Positions 8,080 through 14,970 of a DNA stretch of 64,000 bases are shown piece by piece. Position numbers and translations under genes: made by a program. Where the stretch lies: NCBI GenBank assembly GCA_038244535.1, contig JBBRTJ010000004.1, positions 1 to 64,000 on the forward strand. The letters run 5' to 3'. This DNA is from JBBRTJ01 sp038244535. Lineage in GTDB: Bacteria > Actinomycetota > Acidimicrobiia > Acidimicrobiales > Ilumatobacteraceae. The notes beneath the pieces are model-generated. The model worked only from the letters and a program-made list of their open reading frames with translations. It was not told where the DNA came from and searched no databases. Every line of letters begins with the position of its first letter. Position 1 is the stretch's first letter.

Positions 8080-8505
8080 TCAGCCGCGCCAGGGCGCACC
8101 CTGACGGAGGAACCGAGGTCTCCAGGATCGCGGAGCGCCCGAGAGCTCCAGGAATGGACCGACCGGGAAGCCCGTGACCTGTGAGCGCACGAACCGCCGG
8201 TGCTCGCGTGAGTCGAGCGGCGCTCTCGTTACCAGGACGGCGAGGAACGCGCCGGCACCACCGTGAGCGCGTACCTCGGCCTCGAGGGCAGCAAGTTCTT
8301 CTCGCCAATGATCAGGATCTCGAACGTCGCGAGCTCGATACATGGCCTGCGGCTCGGTCGCGATCACCAGCCACAGCGAGACATCGGCCCCGGGCCAACC
8401 CACCGTGAGCACCGTGCCGATTGCCGAGACGAGTCCCTCCCGGATCGACAGCGCGACGATCGAGTCGCTACCGACTCGGACATCGGCAAGTCTCGTGACC
8501 TTCAT
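8080..8505 (-). CDS. Hypothetical protein (141 aa) in repeat-bounded unit
   Basis: A 141-residue soluble protein with no signal or membrane helix. It reads as an alpha/beta protein: strands around DSIVALSIREGLVSAIGTVL, SLWLVIATEPQAMYR and GAFLAVLVTRAPLD, with a charged helix REELAALEAEVRAHG between. No family is recognised. ATG start at 8505 has AGAGG about 10 bp upstream. The gene occupies the whole interval between repeat copies A and B and points left, against the repeat direction. Confidence 0.6.
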   Translation of the reverse strand: MKVTRLADVRVGSDSIVALSIREGLVSAIGTVLTVGWPGADVSLWLVIATEPQAMYRARDVRDPDHWREELAALEAEVRAHGGAGAFLAVLVTRAPLDSREHRRFVRSQVTGFPVGPFLELSGAPRSWRPRFLRQGAPWRG

Positions 8506-8589
8506 CGAGCGAGCGCCTCTCCTGACATGGCCGGTCTGGGGCCGGGCCAGAGCCCTGCACCACTCACAGGATGCCTCATCCCCGGTGAC

Positions 8590-8602
8590 CGATCGGCAGT
8601 TC
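8590..8602 (+). repeat. Island repeat copy B (CGATCGGCAGTTC)
   Basis: Second copy, in the 108-bp gap between two leftward genes, 12 bp beyond the 3' end of the lipoprotein gene. It is framed by GTGACCG and CGGTCAC, which could form a stem around it. Confidence 0.8.
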
Positions 8603-8613
8603 GGAGTCGACGG

Positions 8614-9180
8614 TCACGCTGGCTGGCAGAGCGTCGGTGACCCTCCGACCGGGCCATTCGCGAACGCCTCGATCCTGAGACGGGTCCCGCCGCCGACGAA
8701 GCGAATCTTTGCCGAACCCTGCGGCCTCACACCGCCGACGAACCCGAGCGCCCGAAGACTGTCGCTGCTGCGCCGAGTGAACGCGACGCCGAGCGCAGCG
8801 CTCGATGGGTCGTCGTTCCCGTTCTCGATGCGTTCCACCGTGAGGTGATCGTGGTCCGCGACTCGACCGTCGATCCACCCTGACACCTGGTCACGTCCAC
8901 GAAACTCGACGACCTTCATTGACGTGTAGTCGCAATCGGAGACAGATGGATCGTCCGCGAAGAACGCTCGTGCGGTTGCACGATCTCCTCGATTGAGAGC
9001 ATCGATGAATTGCTCAGCGAGAACGACGCGAGGACCATCGGAAGCGAGCACGGTCACGATCGTGACGCCCGACATGCCGTCAACCCCCCGGGCAGACTTG
9101 TCTGAACTGCAACCCGCCAACGCCACAGCAACGACGAGACCAGCGGCGACCCAACCCGCTCGCTTCAATGACTCACCCAC
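8614..9180 (-). CDS. Lipoprotein with NTF2-like domain
   Basis: A 188-residue protein with signal peptide and lipobox VALAGC (lipid Cys24). The mature part resembles the NTF2/SnoaL cone fold: a helix LAEQFIDALNRGDRATARAFFADD followed by beta strands with VVEFRGRDQVSGWIDGRV and VERIENG. That fold holds small ligands or scaffolds, and many such lipoproteins have no known activity. GTG start at 9180 has no Shine-Dalgarno sequence; the next upstream bases are already the first arm of the repeat C structure, 4 bp away. It is the only gene between repeat copies B and C. Domain call is moderate, function unknown. Confidence 0.7.
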   Translation of the reverse strand: MGESLKRAGWVAAGLVVAVALAGCSSDKSARGVDGMSGVTIVTVLASDGPRVVLAEQFIDALNRGDRATARAFFADDPSVSDCDYTSMKVVEFRGRDQVSGWIDGRVADHDHLTVERIENGNDDPSSAALGVAFTRRSSDSLRALGFVGGVRPQGSAKIRFVGGGTRLRIEAFANGPVGGSPTLCQPA

Positions 9181-9184
9181 GGGC

Positions 9185-9204
9185 GCAGATTGCCCGATCC
9201 CGGC
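9185..9204 (+). repeat. Companion element 1 (before repeat C)
   Basis: GCAGATTGCCCGATCCCGGC occurs here and again at 10947-10966. Its reverse complement resembles the repeat core (GATCGGGCA-ATC against GATCGGCAGATC), so together with copy C 14 bp downstream it could fold into a hairpin with bulged bases. Confidence 0.7.
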
Positions 9205-9217
9205 GGCCGGGGCGAGC

Positions 9218-9230
9218 CGATCGGCAGATC
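9218..9230 (+). repeat. Island repeat copy C (CGATCGGCAGATC)
   Basis: Third copy, between divergent genes starting at 9180 (left) and 9288 (right). Paired with companion element 1. Confidence 0.8.
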
Positions 9231-9287
9231 GGGCGTGGAGCGATGGGGCTGGCAGGCGGGCCTTGCTGGAGCTGACAGACTCTGTCC

Positions 9288-9935
9288 GTGGGTGAATTAC
9301 TCTCGCTGGGACTTGATGAACTGCTGACTACGACCCGCGCCGTCCGGCGTCGCCTTGACCTCACTCGCGCGGTGCCAATCACACTCGTGATGGAGTGCAT
9401 CGGTGTCGCCCAGCAAGCACCCGTCGGTGGCAACTCCGAGATCTGGCACTTTGTCGTCGTCACCGACCCCGACAAGAAGCGGGCCCTCGGCGACCTGTAC
9501 GCCAGGGCGTTCGCTGTGTATCGCCAGTCGCCCACCTACCCCACCCATCTCGTCGGAGAGCACCGAGCGGAGGGGACCCAACAACGAGTCGCCGACTCAG
9601 CCGCCTACCTCGCCGAGCACCTCGCCGCGGCCCCCGTGCTCGTCATCCCGTGCGTCGAGACGGTCGTCAAGGGAGTTCCGCTCCCGCCAACGACCGCTCT
9701 CGGTAGCGTCCTCCCGGCCGCCTGGTCGTTCATGCTCGCCGCTCGCGCCCGGGGCCTCGGCACATGCTGGACCACACTCCACCTGATGCACGAAACAGAA
9801 GCCGCCGCCGTGCTCGGCATCCCAGCCGGCATCACCCAAACCATGCTCACACCGGTCGCGTTCACCATCGGAACGACCTTCCGGGCAGCGGACCGCCCCG
9901 ACCCCGCCAGCATCACCCACATAAACGGTTGGTAG
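9288..9935 (+). CDS. Nitroreductase-family flavoprotein
   Basis: A 215-residue protein of the nitroreductase superfamily: FMN-dependent enzymes that reduce nitro groups, quinones or enones with NAD(P)H. The phosphate-binding start TTTRAVRRRLDL is at about 14-25, followed by CIGVAQQAPVGGNSEIWHFVVV (FMN loop with the P-x-G-x-N pattern) and, near the C-terminus, AARARGLGTCWTTLH and LGIPAGITQTMLTPVAF, both standard family blocks. It starts at GTG 9288 with only a weak ribosome site. It is the only gene between repeat copies C and D and unrelated to its neighbours. Substrate unknown. Confidence 0.88.
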   Translation: MGELLSLGLDELLTTTRAVRRRLDLTRAVPITLVMECIGVAQQAPVGGNSEIWHFVVVTDPDKKRALGDLYARAFAVYRQSPTYPTHLVGEHRAEGTQQRVADSAAYLAEHLAAAPVLVIPCVETVVKGVPLPPTTALGSVLPAAWSFMLAARARGLGTCWTTLHLMHETEAAAVLGIPAGITQTMLTPVAFTIGTTFRAADRPDPASITHINGW

Positions 9936-9949
9936 CGACGGCTAGTCGC

Positions 9950-9962
9950 CGATCGGCAGATC
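9950..9962 (+). repeat. Island repeat copy D (CGATCGGCAGATC)
   Basis: Fourth copy, 14 bp after the nitroreductase stop and 20 bp before the end of the converging lipoprotein gene. A small stem GCGAC/GTCGC immediately precedes it. Confidence 0.8.
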
Positions 9963-9982
9963 TGGCGCGTGCTTCCGACGAG

Positions 9983-10459
9983 TCACCCGGTCGAAGGACA
10001 CTTGTCGCTCACCCTTAGCGTGAGGCGCGGGGGGCGGCCGTCGACGAAGACGACGACGTCGTAGATTCCCGGCCGCCCCGTTGGGGCGCGCACCTCCAGA
10101 GCTGCGGACTTGTTCGGGTCCAGTTGCCTCAGTCCGATGGCCAAGATCGTCGTATCGGACACCTTGACCGGACCTGTGGTTTCCGACTGCGATGGGCGGA
10201 ACACTGCACTGAAAGTGGGGGCAGCGCCGTGGCCTACCAGGAGGCCGTTCAGATCGGTGAACCATTCGCGCTCGAGTCCAGTGTTGGTGATGGTGAACCC
10301 GGCCGCATGGCCTGGGGCCAAGCAGATCTCGGATGGGATGGCGACGATGTGAGATGGCAGCGACGAGGTTGTCGTCGCGGTGCCGTTCGGATTGCAGGCT
10401 GCGCACAGTCCGAGGACTGCCAGCGCCACGTGGCGCAACCCTCTCTTCATTCCCGTCAT
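9983..10459 (-). CDS. Hypothetical lipoprotein
   Basis: A 158-residue protein. A signal peptide with lipobox GLCAAC (lipid Cys22) is followed by a short Thr/Ser linker and a beta-rich domain (HAAGFTITNTGLEREWFTDL, TILAIGLRQLDPN, RPGIYDVVVFVDGRPPRLTL) that looks like an Ig-like or jelly-roll fold. No family is recognised. ATG 10459 is used as start; ATG 10450 is an alternative. The start is only 14 bp from repeat copy E, leaving little room for a promoter on this side, so transcription may begin inside the repeat. Only gene between copies D and E. Confidence 0.65.
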   Translation of the reverse strand: MTGMKRGLRHVALAVLGLCAACNPNGTATTTSSLPSHIVAIPSEICLAPGHAAGFTITNTGLEREWFTDLNGLLVGHGAAPTFSAVFRPSQSETTGPVKVSDTTILAIGLRQLDPNKSAALEVRAPTGRPGIYDVVVFVDGRPPRLTLRVSDKCPSTG

Positions 10460-10473
10460 CTTCGCGCATGCGC

Positions 10474-10486
10474 CGATCGGCAGATC
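10474..10486 (+). repeat. Island repeat copy E (CGATCGGCAGATC)
   Basis: Fifth copy, between two leftward genes. Here three palindromes abut: GCGCATGCGC, GCCGATCGGC and CAGATCTG. Confidence 0.8.
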
Positions 10487-10549
10487 TGCGCTGACTAGGA
10501 CAACTCCGACGAGGCCGAGGGCACCCACTCCGAGCGCACGACGCCGTAG

Positions 10550-10702
10550 TCACGAAGGGCCCGGCTGGCGGTGGTGCGTGTGTCGTCGGACGGCCTTGCC
10601 CACGACGGACTCCACGAGGTTGCTCACCGCGAGCAGCACGACCATGGCCGTCCCGAGTGCTGGGACCCACAGACAGTCGAGCAGAGCGCTGGCGGCAGGC
10701 AT
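10550..10702 (-). CDS. Small membrane protein (50 aa)
   Basis: A 50-residue frame: MPAASALLDCLWVPALGTAM, continuing into VVLLAVSNLVESVV and a basic tail (GKAVRRHTHHRQPGPS). One transmembrane helix with the positive tail inside is likely. GAGAGG lies 8 bp before the ATG, which supports it over a longer reading of the same frame back to 10870, whose extra part is Arg/Pro-rich and unlike protein. Lies alone between repeat copies E and F. No family recognised. Confidence 0.55.
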   Translation of the reverse strand: MPAASALLDCLWVPALGTAMVVLLAVSNLVESVVGKAVRRHTHHRQPGPS

Positions 10703-10946
10703 GACCGGGTTCCTCTCAGGACGTCGTCGTCCACTTCGTTCGACGCTCGGACAATGTGGCCCTGCGCCACACGATGCGCCAGGGGGACCACTCCCCGCCT
10801 CCGTGCTCGTGCGACGGAGCGGCCACGAAACCTCCGCGACAACCATGAGTGCCCGACGACGTCGAGCCACGAGTCGCGTCCGAGCGTCGTCGGACTAGGA
10901 CCGTCGCCACGGTGAGCTCGGCTGCTCTCGCCAACGCAGCCGGGGT

Positions 10947-10966
10947 GCAGATTGCCCGATCCCGGC
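10947..10966 (+). repeat. Companion element 2 (before repeat F)
   Basis: Identical in all 20 positions to companion element 1. It is 35 bp from repeat copy F, with a GC-rich spacer able to fold. An 11-bp partial copy (CAGATTGCCCG) is at 12246-12256. Confidence 0.7.
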
Positions 10967-11000
10967 GCTCGGCGCTGCCCGGCCGTCGCTGCGGCCGAGT

Positions 11001-11013
11001 CGATCGGCAGTTC
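11001..11013 (+). repeat. Island repeat copy F (CGATCGGCAGTTC)
   Basis: Sixth and last copy, between divergent genes starting at 10702 and 11290. Paired with companion element 2. Confidence 0.8.
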
Positions 11014-11289
11014 GGCGTCTACAGGAGACGCTCGTCAACCACAAAATGTGACGCTCCCAATCGTCGCCCCGAAGAAGGGCGTATTCGGCGAGGAACGCGT
11101 GCGCATGGACCCCGCTTCGGGTCACGTTCCTACGAGCAGCCTGACACCCACCCCTGCCGGCCAGAAATCTGTTGCACGCTCGACGAGGTGAGCGCATGGT
11201 TCCTCTGAGGCCGTGTCGGCCGATGGAGTCGACGCGTGGGCATGGCGGGCGCAGCCTCCCAACACGACACGACACGAAGGAGATTGGTC

Positions 11290-11922
11290 ATGCATCTCTA
11301 CTCCGTCTATCGGCAACTCAACCCCGCGCTGGCCCGCCACGGCGTGGCCGTCGCCCTCGAAGCAGGCACCCGTGCGGCGGCGATCAGCGGGTTGGACATC
11401 TCGGTCTGGACTACGACCATGAGCCCCAACGTCGGCGTCATCAGCTGGACCGCCCTGGTCGAGACGCTCACTGACCTCGAGACGGGCATGGACAAGCTCG
11501 GGGCCGACGGTGGGTTCAACGACTACGTCGAGCAGAACGATTCGGTGTTCAGTGGACCACTCGGCAGCACGCTGGCCCACCTCGTCAGCGCCGCTCCCGA
11601 TCCCGCCGCTGGGCCCCCGGCTTACGCGGCGGTCGTCAGGGCGACCTGCGTGTCCGGACAGGCCGGCGCCGGGATGGCCGGTGGGGTCGAGATCGCCGAG
11701 GCCGCTACCCGCATCGGTGGATTGACGACGTCCTTTTTCGCCGACGTCACGGGCGAGTACGGCGGGGTCGCGTGGATCACCACCGCACCCGACCTGGCCA
11801 CCCTGGAAGCGTCCAACGAGCTGGTGAACGCCGATGCGGGCTTTTCGGCGATGGTCGATCGGATCGCCTCGGCGTACCTTCCCCACGCCGCTTCCACGAT
11901 GTACCGCCGCCTTAGCAGCTGA
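11290..11922 (+). CDS. Hypothetical protein, possible dimeric alpha/beta-barrel fold
   Basis: A 210-residue protein with no signal. The first and second halves each look like a ferredoxin-like alpha/beta unit: GLDISVWTTTMSPNVGVISWTALVETLTDLETGMDKLGAD, and after a loop, TTSFFADVTGEYGGVAWITTAPDLATLEASNELV. Each has a strand pair, then a helix that starts with an acidic L-x-x-L-E pattern. That layout fits the dimeric alpha/beta-barrel (NIPSNAP/EthD-like) superfamily, whose members range from monooxygenases to proteins of unknown role. AAGGAG lies 8 bp before the ATG. First gene to the right of repeat F, followed by the decayed Phd/VapC pair. Confidence 0.65.
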   Translation: MHLYSVYRQLNPALARHGVAVALEAGTRAAAISGLDISVWTTTMSPNVGVISWTALVETLTDLETGMDKLGADGGFNDYVEQNDSVFSGPLGSTLAHLVSAAPDPAAGPPAYAAVVRATCVSGQAGAGMAGGVEIAEAATRIGGLTTSFFADVTGEYGGVAWITTAPDLATLEASNELVNADAGFSAMVDRIASAYLPHAASTMYRRLSS

Positions 11923-11953
11923 ACGCTCCGATCGGCGCCGGGCTCGTCATCGC

Positions 11954-12109
11954 CTGACCGAGGTGCGCACCCTTGGCGGTCTCATCGCGGCAGGGCGAGC
12001 TCGACCGGCGCGTCGACTGCTGTCCGAGCTCGGACCTGCGCTCGATCGTCAACGGGGGTCAAGTCGCTCTCGCCGGTGTTGCAGGAGCAGCGCAACACCG
12101 ATCGACCCC
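11954..12109 (+). pseudogene. Decayed Phd/VapB antitoxin, C-terminal fragment with frameshift
   Basis: Two adjacent frames together read like the C-terminal tail of Phd/VapB antitoxins: LTEVRTLGGLIAAGRARPAR and RLLSELGPAL up to about 12058, then, one frame over, SLSPVLQEQRNTDR. The DNA-binding N-terminal half is missing. It lies directly before a truncated VapC start with the usual short spacing, so a toxin-antitoxin pair once stood here. Not functional as it stands. Confidence 0.6.
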
Positions 12110-12110
12110 G

Positions 12111-12200
12111 ATGCCCTACTACCTCGACACCTCGGCGGCCCTGAAACTCGTAATCACCGATCCGGAGACGGCTGCATTGGTGGCCGCATCGACGGGCGAC
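12111..12200 (+). pseudogene. Truncated VapC-type PIN toxin (N-terminal fragment)
   Basis: MPYYLDTSAALKLVITDPET is the canonical VapC opening, with the first catalytic Asp in YLDTSA. After about 30 residues the similarity ends and the frame continues into unrelated sequence. A partial copy of the island companion element (12246-12256) lies about 45 bp beyond the break, which suggests the rest was lost by recombination near such a site. Confidence 0.65.
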
Positions 12201-12371
12201 CCCGGGAGTGACGATCAGCCGCCCAGTGTTCCGTCGTCCCGCGCACAGATTGCCCGGTATGTGCTCGGGATGCCAGTGGGGTGGGGGTCAGCGAGGAGTC
12301 CCTGGGGCAGTTGACTCGGTGGTCGGGTGGTGTCAGCGGTGGAAGCCATCCGACATCTTGGAGGTCCCGTC

Positions 12372-13292
12372 ATGGCTCCCGAAACGCTCCCTGTCCGTCT
12401 GCCCCGCCCCTATGACCAGGTGTTCACCGATCCCGAAGCGTTGACGTTGGCGGGGTTCTTGGCCGGCTACTCCGGTCTGACCCGCGACGCCTACGCCCTC
12501 GATCTACGCCAGTACGCCACATGGTGCACCCAGGTCGGGGTCGGACTGTTCGAAGCCCGCCGTGCCCACATCGAAGCCTTCGCCCGCGACCTGGAAACCC
12601 GGGGCCGGTCCCGAGCCACGGTCGCCCGGCGCCTGTGCACGGTGGCCTGCTTCTACCGCTACGCCGAACAAGATGGTCTCATCGAGCACTCGCCGGCCGT
12701 TCACGTGCGCCGCCCCCGCCTCGACTACGAGTCTCACGCCATCGGCCTGGACCGCGGCGAACTGGGCGCCATGTTGGTCGCCGCCGGACTCTCCGGCGCC
12801 CGCGACCATGCCCTGGTGTCGTTGCTGGCCCTCAACGGGCTGAGGGTCTCCGAAGCGGTCGGGGCCCGTATCGAACAGCTCGCCGTGGAACGGGGCCACC
12901 GCACCCTGACCGTGACCCGCAAAGGCGCCAAAGTCGTCACCATGCCGTTAGCCCCCCGCACCGCCCGCGCTGTTGACCTTGCCGTCGGCGAGCGGTTCGA
13001 GGGACCCATCCTGCTCGGCGCCAACGGCGCACCATTGGACCGCCACGCCGCCGCCCGGATCGTGCGCCGCATCGCCAAGGCGGCACAGATCGGCAAACGG
13101 ATCGGGCCGCACAGCCTGCGTCACGGGTTCATCACCGCGGCCCTCGACGCCGGCGTCCCCCTCCGCGACGTCCAAGAAGCCGCCTCCCACGCCGACCCTC
13201 GCACCACCATGCGCTACGACCGAGCCCGCGTCTCACTCGACCGTCACGCCACCTACATCGTGGCCACCTTCATCGCCGGAGCCGCCCGCTAA
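12372..13292 (+). CDS. Tyrosine recombinase (XerC/D-like)
   Basis: A 306-residue site-specific recombinase that cuts and rejoins DNA through a 3'-phosphotyrosine. An N-terminal SAM-like core-binding domain (about 22-108: LAGFLAGYSGLTRDAYALDL) precedes the catalytic domain (about 120-300). Catalytic residues: Arg158 (NGLRVSE), a Lys in RKGAK (184-187), His247-x-x-Arg250 (HSLRHG), His273 (ASHAD) and Tyr282 (MRYDRA). GGAGG lies 7 bp before ATG 12372, which is preferred over an upstream GTG. It is different from the integrase at the tRNA end and sits just right of the repeat-separated gene units, so it is the best candidate to act on those repeats. I see no IntI-specific insertion. Confidence 0.9.
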   Translation: MAPETLPVRLPRPYDQVFTDPEALTLAGFLAGYSGLTRDAYALDLRQYATWCTQVGVGLFEARRAHIEAFARDLETRGRSRATVARRLCTVACFYRYAEQDGLIEHSPAVHVRRPRLDYESHAIGLDRGELGAMLVAAGLSGARDHALVSLLALNGLRVSEAVGARIEQLAVERGHRTLTVTRKGAKVVTMPLAPRTARAVDLAVGERFEGPILLGANGAPLDRHAAARIVRRIAKAAQIGKRIGPHSLRHGFITAALDAGVPLRDVQEAASHADPRTTMRYDRARVSLDRHATYIVATFIAGAAR

Positions 13293-13439
13293 CCCCCCAA
13301 GAACCGCTGGCGCCACGAGCACATACCGGGCACTATGCGCTCATGCGGGGACTTTCGGAACCAGAAGCGCAGATGGCTGCTCAAGCAGAACCGTCTGATG
13401 CGCCGATGAGTTCGGGCCCTCCGAGCGGTCTGCACTGAC

Positions 13440-13928
13440 ATGGAAACTGAGCGCGTTGCCGCGTCCATGACGATCGATGCCACGCCAGCAACGGTGTTCG
13501 CGGTGCTGGCCGACCCGTCGACCCATAGCGCGATCGACGGCACTGGCTGGGTTCGAGAAGTTGTCGACCGATCGCCGATCGCCGAGGCCGGGCAGATTTT
13601 CCGGATGAGCATGTACCACGCCGACCACCCGGACGGTAACTACCAGGTGGTCAACCAGGTCCAGGTGTTCGACGCTCCTCGCGCCATTGCCTGGCTGACG
13701 GGGCAGGAGTTGGGCGACGGTCAGGTGGAGTTCGGCGGCTGGGTGTGGCGTTACGACCTCGCGCCGCATGGCCCGTCCGAGACTGAGGTCACGCTCTGCT
13801 ACGACTGGTCAGCGGTGCCGCAGTTCATCCGAGAGCGAGGCATCCACTTCCCGCCGTTCGGTCCTGAGCATCTCGCCAACTCCCTGCGACACCTGTCCGA
13901 CCTTGCGACCCGAAACTCGACGCCCTAA
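13440..13928 (+). CDS. SRPBCC (START/Bet v1-like) protein
   Basis: A 162-residue protein of the SRPBCC fold, which forms a hydrophobic pocket for lipophilic ligands or catalysis. The family opening is clear (VAASMTIDATPATVFAVLAD), followed by strands GQIFRMSMYHADHPDG, YQVVNQVQVFDAPRAIAWL and FGGWVWRYDLAP, and the long C-terminal helix GPEHLANSLRHLSDLA. No catalytic role can be deduced. ATG 13440 is used; there is no strong ribosome site. Carried on the island downstream of the recombinase. Confidence 0.82.
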   Translation: METERVAASMTIDATPATVFAVLADPSTHSAIDGTGWVREVVDRSPIAEAGQIFRMSMYHADHPDGNYQVVNQVQVFDAPRAIAWLTGQELGDGQVEFGGWVWRYDLAPHGPSETEVTLCYDWSAVPQFIRERGIHFPPFGPEHLANSLRHLSDLATRNSTP

Positions 13929-13962
13929 CTGCCGCTATGAGTGCTGAGGCATACTCGTCGCT

Positions 13963-14199
13963 ATGAGGCGGCGACGGGTGAGCGAGTGGATCGAGAAGTC
14001 ACCGGGCCACGCCGCTATTGGCTCCCTCGTGTTCGTCCTGCTCAGGCTCGCCCTGACCATCACTCCGGAGACTTTCGTTCATCCGGGCCGGAGTTCGGCT
14101 CTGTTGATCCGGCTGACCGGGATCGCTTGCGTCGTCTTCTTTGGCCTGTGCGCTGTGGTGTGGTCACGTCGCGCCCTTCGGGACGGCTCGCGCTCATAG
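13963..14199 (+). CDS. Small two-helix membrane protein
   Basis: A 78-residue protein with a basic N-terminus (MRRRRVSEWIEK) and two predicted membrane helices (about 17-36 AAIGSLVFVLLRLALTI, and 47-66 LLIRLTGIACVVFFGLCAVV), ending in a basic tail (SRRALRDGSRS). Both termini would lie in the cytoplasm. No family recognised. Its stop is followed directly by GCCGATCGGC, the same palindrome as in the island repeats but without the CAGWTC extension. Starts 34 bp after the SRPBCC gene. Confidence 0.55.
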   Translation: MRRRRVSEWIEKSPGHAAIGSLVFVLLRLALTITPETFVHPGRSSALLIRLTGIACVVFFGLCAVVWSRRALRDGSRS

Positions 14200-14294
14200 C
14201 TGCCGATCGGCTCGTAGGTCGGACGGCCTGGTCAGCGGCAGGCGCCGGGATCGGGCCGTGTGTGTCGATGGGTGGCGGCGGCGAGGGGGCAACA

Positions 14295-14645
14295 GTGGTG
14301 GTTCTGCGCTCAAAGTGGGCACGCATCCGCACCTCGTCCTGCCTCCTCGTCGGCGCGCTGTTGGCCAGCGAGAACGCTAGGGACCGCATCCCGTCAACCG
14401 CATTGTCCATCGGGGTCCGCGTGGCCGTGGCTCTTGTGGCCTGCGGGGCGATCATGCGGGCGATGCGGTCCAGGCTCATCGTCGACGAATCGGGCATCAC
14501 CAGTGCCAACGTAGGGTCCACACGGTCATGGCCTTGGCCCGGCGTTGGCAGCGTCGGATGGGATCGGTCGCGGCTCTTCGGAATCGCCATCGCGGTCAGC
14601 GTGCCGGGCGATCCCCGGAAGCGCCTCGCATCACGACCGGCATGA
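14295..14645 (+). CDS. Membrane protein with bacterial PH domain
   Basis: A 116-residue protein. One or two weak membrane helices (about 12-50: CLLVGALLAS and VRVAVALVACGAIM) are followed by a bacterial PH-like domain whose opening is typical: RSRLIVDESGITSANVGSTR, then SWPWPGVGSVGWDRS. Such small proteins bind lipids or peptides; roles are mostly unknown. The start is uncertain: GTG 14295 or 14298 with GAGGGGG upstream is preferred, ATG 14268 is possible. Confidence 0.55.
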   Translation: MVVLRSKWARIRTSSCLLVGALLASENARDRIPSTALSIGVRVAVALVACGAIMRAMRSRLIVDESGITSANVGSTRSWPWPGVGSVGWDRSRLFGIAIAVSVPGDPRKRLASRPA

Positions 14646-14802
14646 TTGGACACGCCGCCACCCCGCATCAGCGAGCGCGCATGAAGGCACGACTCAATCC
14701 GATCCTGGCCCGTCACGGGATCGAGAACACGCTTGCCTCGGAACCACGATGTACCTGGTTTCCCCTCCGTGGGACCACCTGACGGCCCCGACGCCTACCT
14801 GC

Positions 14803-14970
14803 CTACAGGACGCTCAGGACAACGCCTGCAGCGAGGGCCAGCAGAGGCAACAGGCCGAGAACGCGAAGGACCATTCGGTCCTCACGGCTGGCACGCCAAC
14901 TCCGCAACCCGCGAGCAATAACGGCCACGGACCTCACCTGCCACGGCTCAGATGTCAGATCCTCCGCCAC
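14803..14970 (-). CDS. Small membrane protein (55 aa)
   Basis: A 55-residue frame: an amphipathic N-terminal part (MAEDLTSEPWQVRSVAVIAR), a basic stretch (SWRASREDR), and a membrane helix (VLRVLGLLPLLALAAGVVLSVL) that runs to the stop. It starts at GTG 14970 with GGGGG 6-10 bp upstream. A tail-anchored single-span protein with the N-terminus inside is the likely topology. No homologue is recognised. Confidence 0.45.
   Translation of the reverse strand: MAEDLTSEPWQVRSVAVIARGLRSWRASREDRMVLRVLGLLPLLALAAGVVLSVL

Larger units (their letters stand above)
10703..11289. other. 587-bp gap holding repeat F
   Basis: No gene I can support. It holds companion element 2 (10947-10966), repeat copy F (11001-11013), and a stem GCGTCT/AGACGC just after it. 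Several open frames cross it but are Arg-rich and lack ribosome sites. A leftward stretch near 11040-11110 (AFLAEYALLRGDDW) could be a gene remnant. Confidence 0.5.

Noticed and set aside
8062..11013. Calling the array a classical integron
   Set aside because: I looked for GTTRRRY and RYYYAAC boxes around each repeat and found none in the right place. The nearby recombinase lacks a visible IntI-specific segment. The array is reported as integron-like only.
8062..11013. CRISPR array
   Set aside because: Repeats are 13 bp, spaced over 500 bp, and the spacers are genes. No cas genes are present anywhere in the window.
10849..11208. Rightward frame over repeat F
   Set aside because: Arg-rich, covers both the companion element and the repeat, and has no ribosome site.
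14642..14782. 46-codon frame overlapping the PH-domain gene end by ATGA
   Set aside because: The overlap is suggestive but the peptide (MIGHAATPHQRARMKARLNP...) has no recognisable feature and no support beyond the overlap.
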